Shown piece after piece: positions 8,832 through 18,010 of a DNA stretch of 64,000 nucleotides. The notes beneath the pieces are model-generated. The model had not been told where the DNA came from. It worked only from the letters and a program-made list of their open reading frames with translations, and made no database searches. A program made the position numbers and the translations under genes. Each line of letters starts with the position of its first letter. The first letter of the stretch is position 1. This DNA is from Synergistaceae bacterium (GTDB lineage Bacteria > Synergistota > Synergistia > Synergistales > Synergistaceae): assembly GCA_012728235.1 (NCBI GenBank), contig JAAYFL010000028.1, positions 1 through 64,000 on the forward strand. Reading direction: 5' to 3'.

Positions 8832-11486
8832 ATGGCATCAGAAAAAATAATTTTAGAGAAAAATTATGATCCGGTTCCCATAGAGGACAAGTGGTATCAG
8901 ACATGGATAAATAAGGGGTTATTTGTAGCTGATCCGGAGTCTCCAAAGCCTCCTTTTTCAATAGTTATTCCACCACCAAATGTAACAGGTTCTCTTCACG
9001 TAGGTCACGCGTTAGATAATACATTGCAAGATATTTTGTGTAGGTACAAAAGACAGAAAGGTTTTGAGGTCCTATGGATGCCAGGTACGGATCATGCCGG
9101 CATTGCAACACAAAATGTTGTAGAGAAAAAACTCCTTTCGAACGGAATTAGCCGTCACGATCTGGGCCGCGACGAGTTTGTAAAGGAAGTCTGGAAATGG
9201 AAAGAACAATATGGAAGCACAATTATTAATCAACTTAAAAAATTGGGAGCTTCCTGTGACTGGGATAGAGAACGTTTTACGATGGACCATGGTCTTTCTG
9301 AAGCTGTTAGAAAAATCTTTGTTGATTTATATAAAAAGGGTCTTATATATCGTGGGAAATACCTAATTAATTGGTGTCCTAGGTGTCAAACAGCCCTTTC
9401 TGACTTGGAAGTTGAGCACCACGAACATGATGGAAAATTTTATGAGGTAGCCTATAAATTTGAAGGTGAAGCAGGACACATTGTAGTGATGACTACACGA
9501 CCGGAAACAATATTGGGAGATACTGCTATCGCTATACACCCGAGAGATGAAAAAAACCGACATTTGGTAGGCAAAAAAGTATTAGTACCTCTTATTAATA
9601 GGGTTATCCCCGTGATTGAAGACAATATGGTTGACCCTGAGTTTGGTTCAGGTTGTGTAAAAATAACACCTGCACATGATCCTAATGACTTCCTAGTTGG
9701 ACTTAGACACAATCTAGAGCAAATACAAGTTATTGATGGATATGGCGTGATGCTTCCTGACTTAGGCAAATATGCCGGAATGGATCGTTTTGAAGCCAGA
9801 AAAAAAATTGTTGAAGATTTAGAAAAAGAGGGACTTCTGCTTAATATTGAAGACATTAAACATTCAGTAGGGGAGTGTTATCGTTGCCATACGATTATAG
9901 AGCCTTACCTTTCTGAACAGTGGTTTGTAAGCACACGAAAGCTTGCTGACGCAGGGGTAAGTGCAGTAAAGGCAGGCAAGATAAAGTTCGTTCCGGAACA
10001 ATGGACAGACGTTTATTTCCAATGGATGGAAAATATAAGAGATTGGTGTATTTCAAGACAACTCTGGTGGGGGCATCGTATTCCTGCTTGGTATTGTGAT
10101 GATTGTGGAGAAATAATTGTTGAAACTGATACTCCAAAAGAATGTCCTAAATGTAAATCTACTAATTTGAGGCAAGATGAGGATGTCCTGGATACCTGGT
10201 TTTCTAGCGGGCTTTGGCCCTTCTCAACAATGGGGTGGCCCGAGAAAACAAACTTGCTTAAGAAATTTTATCCTACATCAGTGTTGATAACAGGATTTGA
10301 TATCATTTTCTTCTGGGTTGCTAGAATGATTATGTTTGGCCTTGAATCAATGGATGGAGAAGTTCCCTTTCATGATGTCTATATTCATGCTCTAGTTAGG
10401 GATGAAAAGGGACAAAAAATGAGCAAATCTAAAGGAAACGTCATCGACCCCTTAACTATAGTAAAAGACTACGGTGCAGATGCCTTAAGGTTTACAATGG
10501 CAGCATTAACTGTTCAAGGAAGAGACATTTTTCTTTCTACGGATCGTATTTCTACATATAGATTATTTATAAATAAACTTTGGAATGCTAGTCGTTTTGC
10601 GTTAATGAACCTTGACGACGTGGTAAACGGACAAAATTGGGAAGGAAAAGATTTGTATTTGCAAGACAAATGGATACTTACTCGTTTGTCACAAGTAATT
10701 AATGACGTAACTAGACTTCTTGATGGCTATTTTTTTGGAGAATATGCAAGGCTCTTGTATGACTTTACTTGGGGTGAATTATGTGATTGGTATCTAGAAT
10801 TATCTAAACCCGCTCTTCGTGGAGAAGAAGGAGAAGGAAGGCGAAAGACAACACAGGCGATTTTACTAGTTGTCTTCGAAGACATACTAAAAATGTTACA
10901 CCCCATAATTCCTTTTGTCACAGATGAACTGTGGCAAGCCTTCCCCTTTGGAACAGATATAATTGAGCATCTTCCTTGGCCTAAATCTCGAGTTGAACAA
11001 TTTGATGAAGAAGCTCTCTCTGATATGAGTTTTCTTCAAGAAGTAGTTCGTACTATAAGAAATCTAAGAGCAGAAGCGAGGATTTCCCCTCAACAGACAA
11101 TTTCTATGGTTGTGCTTTCTGTACATAACTCAGAGAAACTTTCAATGCTAAAAGTAACAGAAAACCAAATTCGTTTATTGACTAAAGTAGATTCCATAAA
11201 ATATTCTACAGAAAAACCTGCTCGTAGCTTAGCAACAGTACTTAATGAAATAGAAATATATTTGCCAATTGGAGATTTGCTAGATGTAGATAAAGAAATT
11301 TTCAGACTTGAGAGTGAACTTGAAAAACTTGAAAAGGAAATAAGCAAAAGTACGACAAAATTATCGAATACAAATTTTGTAGAGAGAGCACCAGAAGAAG
11401 TAATAGAGAAAGAAAAGAGAACTCTTGATGAAAATAAAGGGAAAAGAGACAGGATAAGGGAGAATTTGACGAGTCTCTCGGTATAA
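8832..11486 (+). CDS. valS: Valyl-tRNA synthetase
   Basis: Class Ia aminoacyl-tRNA synthetase that charges tRNA-Val. HIGH motif in PPPNVTGSLHVGHAL; KMSKS motif in GQKMSKSKGN; CP1 editing domain with TTRPETILGDTAIAI. Cys pairs (CPRCQ; CDDCGE and CPKCKS) form zinc knuckles. An anticodon-binding domain and a C-terminal coiled coil (about residues 810-884) complete 884 residues. A strong GAGGAGGAG SD precedes the ATG. Confidence 0.97.
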   Translation: MASEKIILEKNYDPVPIEDKWYQTWINKGLFVADPESPKPPFSIVIPPPNVTGSLHVGHALDNTLQDILCRYKRQKGFEVLWMPGTDHAGIATQNVVEKKLLSNGISRHDLGRDEFVKEVWKWKEQYGSTIINQLKKLGASCDWDRERFTMDHGLSEAVRKIFVDLYKKGLIYRGKYLINWCPRCQTALSDLEVEHHEHDGKFYEVAYKFEGEAGHIVVMTTRPETILGDTAIAIHPRDEKNRHLVGKKVLVPLINRVIPVIEDNMVDPEFGSGCVKITPAHDPNDFLVGLRHNLEQIQVIDGYGVMLPDLGKYAGMDRFEARKKIVEDLEKEGLLLNIEDIKHSVGECYRCHTIIEPYLSEQWFVSTRKLADAGVSAVKAGKIKFVPEQWTDVYFQWMENIRDWCISRQLWWGHRIPAWYCDDCGEIIVETDTPKECPKCKSTNLRQDEDVLDTWFSSGLWPFSTMGWPEKTNLLKKFYPTSVLITGFDIIFFWVARMIMFGLESMDGEVPFHDVYIHALVRDEKGQKMSKSKGNVIDPLTIVKDYGADALRFTMAALTVQGRDIFLSTDRISTYRLFINKLWNASRFALMNLDDVVNGQNWEGKDLYLQDKWILTRLSQVINDVTRLLDGYFFGEYARLLYDFTWGELCDWYLELSKPALRGEEGEGRRKTTQAILLVVFEDILKMLHPIIPFVTDELWQAFPFGTDIIEHLPWPKSRVEQFDEEALSDMSFLQEVVRTIRNLRAEARISPQQTISMVVLSVHNSEKLSMLKVTENQIRLLTKVDSIKYSTEKPARSLATVLNEIEIYLPIGDLLDVDKEIFRLESELEKLEKEISKSTTKLSNTNFVERAPEEVIEKEKRTLDENKGKRDRIRENLTSLSV

Positions 11487-11489
11487 ATT

Positions 11490-12794
11490 GTGTCAGAGAT
11501 TAATTCTTTTAACGAATTAGAAGAAAAACTTGCAATGTTGGCCGGACCGGGGATCAATCCAGGTCTTGGTCGTATTTCCAGGCTACTTTTATTACTTGAT
11601 AATCCGGAACGTAAGTTTAAAGCCATTCACATTGTAGGAACAAATGGTAAGGGCTCTACTTCTGTAACGATTGCCTCTATACTGAAAGAATCAGGGTACA
11701 CAGTTGCCGTCTATACAAGCCCTCACTTAATTTCTCCTGGTGAGAGGCTTGTGATTAACGGCAAAAAAATTTCACCAGATAGATGGCAAAATTCTTTATT
11801 AAAAGTAGAAGAATTGATCAAAGAGGATAGCTCTCTTTCAGAAAAACCTCCCACATATTTTGAAATAATAACGGCAATCGCTTTTTTTATAATAGCTGAA
11901 GAAAAAGTCGATATCGCAGTTGTAGAAGCTGGATTGGGAGGGCGTCTTGATGCTACAAATATACTAAAAAACGTGATATTAACACTTCTAGTTTCAATCA
12001 GCATAGATCACACTGAATACCTTGGAAATTCTTTGAGAGAAATTGCTAATGAGAAATTTGCAGTATTAAGGAAAGACGTTCCCGCAGTTTTTCAAGGAGG
12101 AGATGACTATTTAAATAGTCTTTTTTTACAGCAAGCAAAAAAAGTGGGAGCACAGAGCAACATATTGAGTGATATTTGTACCTTTAATACAACAAAATTA
12201 TCTGAAGATGGTACAAGTTTTATATTAGAAAAAAACAATTCGGCAGTTTTGTATCACACTCCTCTTATAGGTTTTCATCAAACTAAGAACGCTACTCTTG
12301 CACTTATTGGAGCAGACATATTGGAACAAAAATTTAATAAGATAGATGATAAAGCAAAAAAGATTGGAGTTTCAAAAGCCAAGATATCAGGACGTTTCGA
12401 ATTAATATCAAAAAAACCTATCTTTATTCTTGATGGTGCACATAATCCGGCTGCAATGAAGGAATTAGTGAATACTGTAGCAGAGCTTTTTGGAAAAACA
12501 CATGTTAACATTGTTATTACCATGATGAGAGACAAAGATATAAAAGAGTCACTAACTGTATTATCAAAACTAAATTGCTCTCTTATATGTACAGAAGTGC
12601 CAGGTATGTCTCGAAGTATGAAAGCGTTTAATTTAGCAAGGGAAGCGCAAAAAATAGGGCTTGATGTCTTGTCTACAAATGAAAATCCTTTGGAAGCTGT
12701 AAGGTTGGCTCTTTCTCTGAAAGGTATAACTATATCTTGTGGAAGTCTTTATTTAGTAGGATTTCTCAAGAATAACATTGCTGATTTAATATAG
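11490..12794 (+). CDS. folC: Bifunctional folylpolyglutamate synthase / dihydrofolate synthase
   Basis: ATP-dependent Mur-ligase-like enzyme that adds glutamate to dihydropteroate and folates. It has the P-loop GTNGKGSTSVTIASIL, the folate-loop region YTSPHL, GLGGRLDATN, and LDGAHNPAAM in the C-terminal domain. At 434 residues it has the normal family length. The GTG start follows the valS stop by 3 nt with no clear SD, so it probably depends on coupling. The valS-folC order is common in Firmicutes. Confidence 0.95.
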   Translation: MSEINSFNELEEKLAMLAGPGINPGLGRISRLLLLLDNPERKFKAIHIVGTNGKGSTSVTIASILKESGYTVAVYTSPHLISPGERLVINGKKISPDRWQNSLLKVEELIKEDSSLSEKPPTYFEIITAIAFFIIAEEKVDIAVVEAGLGGRLDATNILKNVILTLLVSISIDHTEYLGNSLREIANEKFAVLRKDVPAVFQGGDDYLNSLFLQQAKKVGAQSNILSDICTFNTTKLSEDGTSFILEKNNSAVLYHTPLIGFHQTKNATLALIGADILEQKFNKIDDKAKKIGVSKAKISGRFELISKKPIFILDGAHNPAAMKELVNTVAELFGKTHVNIVITMMRDKDIKESLTVLSKLNCSLICTEVPGMSRSMKAFNLAREAQKIGLDVLSTNENPLEAVRLALSLKGITISCGSLYLVGFLKNNIADLI

Positions 12795-12832
12795 GGTTAC
12801 CTTGCAAAAAACAAGATAATAGGAGAAGACTA

Positions 12833-13606
12833 GTGACCGAATATTTACCATTTTATATAAATACTTATCATGATAGTGAATGTATTGATTTTCTTATGCC
12901 GAAGGAATTGGAAGGTATTTTCTCTGTTACCCTTTTTCTTAAAAATAAGCTAAGTGACGTTGCCGAAGGTAACCAAGAAATTTTATGGGAGAAAATATCT
13001 AAGCATTTTAATAATAAAAGACTTGTAGCACCCAAACAAGTACATGGCATAAATATAATTGAGGCTAAATCTTTTAATGCTTTGCCACAAAAGCCGGAAG
13101 CAGATGGAATATTTGTTGAAGAAAAAAACGATTGTTGTTTTAGTTTGCAATTTGCTGACTGCACTCCTGTTGTGATTGCAGGTACAGATCCATTGCCATG
13201 GATGCTCTTTCTTCATTCTGGTTTCTGGGGAACGACTCAAGGAATAACTAGGGCTTCATTTGTTTTCTTACGCAAAAAATACAAAGGCTTTACTATTAGC
13301 AATAATATATGGGCTTGGATAGGTCCATCTATATGTAAGGAGTGTTATAGTAGAAATAGCGAGGATGAAGATACTGTTAAGGCGGTAAGGCAATTTGATA
13401 TAGATAATATACTAAGAATTGACAATCACATTTTTTTTGATATAACAATGGAGATTAAAAGACAGCTGATTGATAATGGGATAAAAGAATCTAATATTTA
13501 TGTTTTTGATGAATGTACGAGATGTAATAGTAACCGTTATTATTCATATCGGGCTGGAGATAAAAAACGACGGCTGTTTCTTTTGGGATATTGTGCCACT
13601 AACTAA
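12833..13606 (+). CDS. YfiH/LACC1 (PgeF) family multicopper-oxidase-fold protein
   Basis: Family of peptidoglycan-editing factor / polyphenol-oxidase-like proteins; some members have purine nucleoside phosphorylase and adenosine deaminase activity. The zinc/active-site residues are present: His in KQVHGINII, Cys in FADCTPVV and His in FLHSGFWGTT. The third motif departs from the usual HAGWRGT: the Trp-Arg pair is Phe-Trp here. The end reads YYSYRAGDKKRR in place of the usual FFSYRR. GTG start after an AGGAGAAG SD. Domain assignment is firm; activity is unproven. Confidence 0.82.
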   Translation: MTEYLPFYINTYHDSECIDFLMPKELEGIFSVTLFLKNKLSDVAEGNQEILWEKISKHFNNKRLVAPKQVHGINIIEAKSFNALPQKPEADGIFVEEKNDCCFSLQFADCTPVVIAGTDPLPWMLFLHSGFWGTTQGITRASFVFLRKKYKGFTISNNIWAWIGPSICKECYSRNSEDEDTVKAVRQFDIDNILRIDNHIFFDITMEIKRQLIDNGIKESNIYVFDECTRCNSNRYYSYRAGDKKRRLFLLGYCATN

Positions 13607-13668
13607 CGCAAACAGGTGAGAATATTATTAGTTAGTATATAGAAAATATTTTTATAGAGGTGTTTTTT

Positions 13669-14640
13669 GTGGAAGAAATTAAAGTTGGTGTGGTAGGTGT
13701 TGGTCACCTTGGAATGCATCATGCTAGAGTTTATACAGAGATATTGGGAGCAAAACTCGTAGGTGTAATTGATACAGACGAAGACAGAGCACATGCGGTA
13801 GGGGATCCTATATCGGTACCTTCTTTCACTGACATAGAGTATTTTATTAAACAGACAAAACCTGATGCGTTGAGCATTGTAGTTCCGACTAGCATGCACT
13901 ACGAAGTGGCTAAAACAGCGTTAGAGCACGGAGTGAATGTGCTTGTAGAAAAACCTGTTACAACCACAGTTGATGAAGCAGAGAAACTACTAAGACTTGC
14001 CGTAAAAAAAGATTTAATATTACAGGTTGGACATATTGAAAGATTCAACAGTGCAGTTCAGCATGCACGAGATTTTGTCCACAATCCCAACTTTATTCAA
14101 ACACATAGAATGGGGCCCTTTTCTCCTAGAATCAGCGATGTGGGAGTGGTTCTTGACCTTATGATACATGATGTTGATATTATATTATCAATGATAAATT
14201 CAGAGCTCGTATCAATATCTGCTATAGGAAGATGCATTAGGACAGAACATGAAGACATTGCTTCGGCACAGCTTATGTTTGCAAATGGCGCAATGGCTCA
14301 AATTTTGGTTAGTAGGGTTTCTGAAAAACGCCTTCGCCAAATGCAGATATCTGAGCCAGAGCGTTATACCACGGTTAATTTTGAAACCCAGGACATAACG
14401 GTCCAACGTAATATAAAACAAAGTAATGGCAAGGTGGTTGAGGTTATAGAACACCCTGTATTTACTAAAGCTGAGCCTCTAAAACTAGAACTTCAGCATT
14501 TTATATCATGTGTTAGAGATGGTAGGCAGCCTTTAGTAGGGATAAAAGATGGGAAAAGAGCCTTAGAAGTTTGTGTTGCAATACTTAGACAGATTCATGA
14601 GCAGAACGAAGAATTGTCAGAAGGATTTGCAGTAATATAA
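13669..14640 (+). CDS. Gfo/Idh/MocA-family NAD(P)-dependent oxidoreductase
   Basis: Rossmann-fold sugar-type dehydrogenase. VGVVGVGHLGMHHARVY is the nucleotide-binding motif, VEKPVTTTVDEA contains the family EKP catalytic motif, and VGHIERFNSAV follows. The pattern resembles UDP-GlcNAc 3-dehydrogenase-like members (GnnA/WlbA group), but the usual aminotransferase partner is not adjacent, so the substrate is open. GTG 13669 is the likely start: the SD AGAGG (13656-13660) covers the earlier in-frame GTG at 13660 and is 8 nt from 13669. Last gene before a terminator. Confidence 0.88.
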   Translation: MEEIKVGVVGVGHLGMHHARVYTEILGAKLVGVIDTDEDRAHAVGDPISVPSFTDIEYFIKQTKPDALSIVVPTSMHYEVAKTALEHGVNVLVEKPVTTTVDEAEKLLRLAVKKDLILQVGHIERFNSAVQHARDFVHNPNFIQTHRMGPFSPRISDVGVVLDLMIHDVDIILSMINSELVSISAIGRCIRTEHEDIASAQLMFANGAMAQILVSRVSEKRLRQMQISEPERYTTVNFETQDITVQRNIKQSNGKVVEVIEHPVFTKAEPLKLELQHFISCVRDGRQPLVGIKDGKRALEVCVAILRQIHEQNEELSEGFAVI

Positions 14641-14680
14641 GTAATAAGACAATGACATTATATTAAATAAGGATTATTAT

Positions 14681-14709
14681 AAAGAGAGGAGAATACTCCT
14701 CTCTTTTTT
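14681..14709 (+). terminator. Rho-independent terminator after the Gfo/Idh gene
   Basis: An 11-bp perfect stem (14681-14691 with 14696-14706), an AATA loop and a T run. It ends the tig-to-oxidoreductase run. Confidence 0.92.
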
Positions 14710-14736
14710 GTTGAGTAAAAGTAGCCTTTGTATAAT
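14708..14736 (+). promoter_or_regulatory. Sigma-70 type promoter of the long envelope/isoprenoid operon
   Basis: TTGTTG (14708-14713), a 17-nt spacer, then a perfect TATAAT (14731-14736). The predicted start near 14743 leaves only about 11 nt of leader before the GTG at 14754. It begins inside the T run of the preceding terminator. Confidence 0.75.
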
Positions 14737-14753
14737 GAAAGGACTGAAGTAAG

Positions 14754-14987
14754 GTGAGTTATTTTAAGAATGTTCCTCTCGTTAACATACAAGCACTTGT
14801 TGCGCTGTTGCTGTTTTTTCTTTCTCTTTTCATAGCAAATATCGTAATGAAAATACAAACAGGCAAATGGTCGTCAACACCTATATTTTTAATTTATCTG
14901 AGATTAGTCTTAGGTTTTATCTTTGCAGCATCTGTTGGACTAGCTTTTTATTCATTTGCAGGTATTAATATCCTTTTTAAAAATTAG
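14754..14987 (+). CDS. Small two-helix membrane protein of unknown function
   Basis: 77 residues. Two hydrophobic helices are visible: about 12-32 (ALVALLLFFLSLFIANIV) and about 47-70 (LVLGFIFAASVGLAFYSF). They are joined by a short basic/polar segment. I do not recognise a family. It has a GTG start after a weak GAAGTAAG SD. The stop TAG is part of the next gene's SD, which supports real translation and coupling to meaB. It could be a small envelope or energy-complex accessory protein; no function is assigned. Confidence 0.7.
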   Translation: MSYFKNVPLVNIQALVALLLFFLSLFIANIVMKIQTGKWSSTPIFLIYLRLVLGFIFAASVGLAFYSFAGINILFKN

Positions 14988-14999
14988 AGGTGTTTTTTT

Positions 15000-15938
15000 T
15001 TGCATGAACCAATTTTAGATCTTGCATTAAATGGAGAACAGCGTGCGATAGGTCGTTTAATATCGTATGTTGAAAATAATGGCAAAGAAGCTACGGAAAT
15101 AATGAAAAAAATATATCGTAGAACAGGTAAAGCGCATGTCATCGGGTTAACGGGCAGCCCGGGAGCTGGGAAAAGCACAATGATTGCATGTTTGATTAAT
15201 CTTTTTAAGGCAGAGAATAAAAAAGTTGCTGTAATAGCAATAGATCCTACTAGCCCATTCACAGGAGGGTCTATATTAGGGGATAGAGTTAGGATGCAAG
15301 AGCACGTTCTTAATCCTAATGTTTTCATACGAAGTATGGCTACAAGAAGTTATTTAGGAGGAATAAGTAAGGAAACGAAAAATGCCGTGCTTATTTTAGA
15401 TGCATGTGGGTACGATGTTGTTATAATTGAAACCGTTGGCGTCGGACAGACGGAGATAGATATTGTAAAAATAGCTGATACGGTATGCCTAGTGTTGGCT
15501 CCCAATATGGGGGACGATGTCCAGATAATGAAAGCTGGTGTTATGGAGATCGCTGATGTTTTTATAGTAAATAAATCAGATTTAGATGGTTCCACTAAAA
15601 TGGCATCGATACTTCACGGGATGTTGAATATATTAGAAAAGCGCACTTGGAATCCAAAAGTTTCTTTGGTTTCATCTCTAAATAATACTGGATTTGAAGA
15701 AGTAAAAAAAATATTTTTAGAACATCAAAAGTTTATTAAAACAACAAAATCAGGTAAAGAGAAACGTTATATACGCCAGAAAGAAGAAATAAAACTAATA
15801 TTCAATGAAATGCTAAAGACTCTTATAGAATCAAACTTTAAAGAAAGAATAAATAATGAAATAATAGAAGATATAATAAATCGAAAAATAGATCCTTATA
15901 GCGTAGCAGAAACCCTAATTAATGAAATCATTAAATAA
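15000..15938 (+). CDS. meaB: MeaB/ArgK-type G3E-class P-loop GTPase
   Basis: GTPase chaperone that loads and protects B12-dependent acyl-CoA mutases. Walker A is GSPGAGKST (about 52-60); IDPTSPFTGGSILGDRVRM and IIETVGVGQTE are the family switch regions; NKSD is the G4 motif. TTG start after SD TAGAGGTG. The 312-residue length fits the family. No methylmalonyl-CoA, isobutyryl-CoA or ethylmalonyl-CoA mutase gene is in the window, so its client must be encoded elsewhere. Confidence 0.92.
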   Translation: MHEPILDLALNGEQRAIGRLISYVENNGKEATEIMKKIYRRTGKAHVIGLTGSPGAGKSTMIACLINLFKAENKKVAVIAIDPTSPFTGGSILGDRVRMQEHVLNPNVFIRSMATRSYLGGISKETKNAVLILDACGYDVVIIETVGVGQTEIDIVKIADTVCLVLAPNMGDDVQIMKAGVMEIADVFIVNKSDLDGSTKMASILHGMLNILEKRTWNPKVSLVSSLNNTGFEEVKKIFLEHQKFIKTTKSGKEKRYIRQKEEIKLIFNEMLKTLIESNFKERINNEIIEDIINRKIDPYSVAETLINEIIK

Positions 15939-15965
15939 AACAGACAACAGATGGAGGAAGAAAAA

Positions 15966-17081
15966 TTGAAAATTGCATTAGGAGCTGACCATGCAGGATT
16001 TGCGTTAAAAGAAACAATAAAGACATATCTTTTGGAAAAAGGACATGAAACAATTGATTGCGGAACAATGAATGAAAATATGAGTACGGACTATCCCGAT
16101 TGGGGTTTTAAAACGGCAATGGCTGTGGCGAACAATGAAGCTGATAGGGGAATCCTTATTTGTGGTACAGGGATAGGTATGAGTATGGTCGCTAATAAAG
16201 TTAAGGGGATTCGTGCAACTTTATGTCACGATCATTATACCGCTCAAATGAGCAGGAAACATAATAATTCAAATATACTTGTGCTAGGCAGTCGTGTGAC
16301 CCCTCTGGATTTGGCTTTAGAAATCACAGAGATATGGCTAACAACAGATTTTGATTATGGCAAACATGAAATTAGAGTAGAGAAAATAAATAAACTTGAG
16401 CGAGAGTGTCATACAGAATCTTCCATGTCCTCTTGTTCTTGCAAAACAACTCCTGGAAAAACCTTTGTGGTTGATCATCCCCTGATACAACATAAACTAA
16501 GTCTTTTAAGGGATAAGAATACTTCATCAAAAGATTTTAGAGATGCACTTCAAGAAATTTCAACTCTTTTAGTTTTTCCAGCAACGAAGAATCTTTCATT
16601 AGAAAAAGTTGAGGTCGAAACTCCCATTGAAAAAACAGAAACACTTGCCCTTTCTGGGAAAAAACTTGCTATTGTAGCTGTTCTTAGAGCGGGGTTGGGG
16701 ATGGTAGATGGGATACTGAGAGTCATACCTAATGCAAAAGTCGGACATATTGGTCTTTATAGAGATCCTGAAACATTGCAACCTGTAGATTATTATTGCA
16801 AGTTGCCGGGAGATATTTCAGAAAGAGATATTCTTTTAGTTGACCCCATGCTAGCAACAGGCGGTTCTGCATCTTCAGCTGCAGATCATTTAAAAAAAGA
16901 GGGAGCTAAGCGAATAATGCTTTTATCTTTGCTAGCTGCGCCTGAAGGCATTGCTCATTTTCATGAAAAACATCCTGATATTGATATATATGTTGCTGCA
17001 ATAGACAGTCATTTAAATAAAAATGGATATATTGTGCCTGGCTTGGGAGATGCAGGCGACAGATTATTTGGTACAAAGTAG
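15966..17081 (+). CDS. rpiB-upp: Fusion of ribose-5-phosphate isomerase B and uracil phosphoribosyltransferase
   Basis: Two complete enzymes in one 371-residue chain. Residues 1 to about 145 are RpiB ([10 protein letters not shown] start, catalytic Cys66 in ICGTGIGMS), converting ribulose-5-P and ribose-5-P. A Ser/Cys-rich linker (SSMSSCSC region) leads to UPRTase (about 169-371), with [13 protein letters not shown], the PRPP loop [10 protein letters not shown] and the uracil site [15 protein letters not shown] 15966 is chosen because the SD GGAGGAAG (15953-15960) lies inside an in-frame extension from ATG 15951 and this start matches the RpiB N-terminus. Coupling ribose-5-P formation to PRPP use is an inference. 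Confidence 0.93.
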   Translation: MKIALGADHAGFALKETIKTYLLEKGHETIDCGTMNENMSTDYPDWGFKTAMAVANNEADRGILICGTGIGMSMVANKVKGIRATLCHDHYTAQMSRKHNNSNILVLGSRVTPLDLALEITEIWLTTDFDYGKHEIRVEKINKLERECHTESSMSSCSCKTTPGKTFVVDHPLIQHKLSLLRDKNTSSKDFRDALQEISTLLVFPATKNLSLEKVEVETPIEKTETLALSGKKLAIVAVLRAGLGMVDGILRVIPNAKVGHIGLYRDPETLQPVDYYCKLPGDISERDILLVDPMLATGGSASSAADHLKKEGAKRIMLLSLLAAPEGIAHFHEKHPDIDIYVAAIDSHLNKNGYIVPGLGDAGDRLFGTK

Positions 17082-17105
17082 ACGAAGGAAAGCTAAGGTG
17101 GTCGA

Positions 17106-17984
17106 GTGCTCTCTATTTATCTATTTACATTAGTAACTTTTTTGTGGGGACTTATAGCAACCCCGGTATCAATAGGCCTTGCTAAAAAATTTAGATTGCT
17201 TGATAAACCTGGCGGAAGAAAACATCATAAATTTCTCATGCCGCGTGGAGCCGGAATTGTCCTCTGGGGAGGCTATCTATTATGGGCTTTATTCGTTGGC
17301 AATAGAGGTGTAGAACTTCCATTTATTGCTACAGGAGGCACGTTTGTCTTTATAATTGGATATATGGATGATATGCAGCCACTGCCTCCTTTAATTAGAC
17401 TATTTTTTCATCTTGCAGCAGCTGCTTGGGTTTCGTATCCTTTGCCAATAGTTGTATGGCAGAGACTTCTAATTGTTATTTGGATAGCGGGTGTAACAAA
17501 TGCTTATAATTTGATAGATGGTATGGATGGTCTTTGTCTTATGATTTCACTATTAACTTCCATAGCTGCATTTGCAACAGGCAAATTAAACATCTGGTTG
17601 CCTATAGCAGGATTGATATTTGGTGTTTTTCTGTGGAATTTCCCTAACCCTAGAACATTTTTGGGAGATGGTGGTAGCACATTTTTGGGATATATTTGTG
17701 CATCACATATTGTATGGAGTATATTCCCCAATTTTTTTGGGATTAACTTTATAAAATTAGCTTTTATACTTTTATTCATTGGTGGGATACCTGTAACTGA
17801 TACTATTGTAGCTATGGCAAGAAGGGTTTTAACAAAAAAATCTCCTTTTGTCGCTGATCGTGGACATACTCATCATAAGCTTCAAGACACAGGTTTTTCT
17901 AAGCTGACTACATTGCTGTTAATGGGTTCAGCGCACTTATTAATTATTACTATAGGCTTCAAAATAATATTAAAATATATTTAA
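17106..17984 (+). CDS. WecA/TagO/MraY-family undecaprenyl-phosphate sugar-1-phosphate transferase
   Basis: Polytopic membrane enzyme that moves a sugar-1-phosphate (often GlcNAc-1-P) from a UDP-sugar to undecaprenyl phosphate. Motifs: GYMDDMQPLP (DD, Mg site), NAYNLIDGMDGL, FLGDGGSTFLGY, and the cytoplasmic HTHHKLQDTG His loop typical of WecA/TagO rather than MraY. Many hydrophobic helices. The GTG start follows SD AAGGTGG. Pairing with the downstream UDP-GlcNAc 2-epimerase suggests surface-glycan initiation; the final polymer is unknown. Confidence 0.9.
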   Translation: MLSIYLFTLVTFLWGLIATPVSIGLAKKFRLLDKPGGRKHHKFLMPRGAGIVLWGGYLLWALFVGNRGVELPFIATGGTFVFIIGYMDDMQPLPPLIRLFFHLAAAAWVSYPLPIVVWQRLLIVIWIAGVTNAYNLIDGMDGLCLMISLLTSIAAFATGKLNIWLPIAGLIFGVFLWNFPNPRTFLGDGGSTFLGYICASHIVWSIFPNFFGINFIKLAFILLFIGGIPVTDTIVAMARRVLTKKSPFVADRGHTHHKLQDTGFSKLTTLLLMGSAHLLIITIGFKIILKYI

Positions 17985-18010
17985 TTTAGGCACGACAGGT
18001 GGGTTTATTT

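Noticed and set aside
11090-11626. 178-codon Ser/Leu-rich minus-strand frame
   Set aside because: Antisense to the coiled-coil end of valS and the start of folC; composition is that of a reverse-strand shadow.
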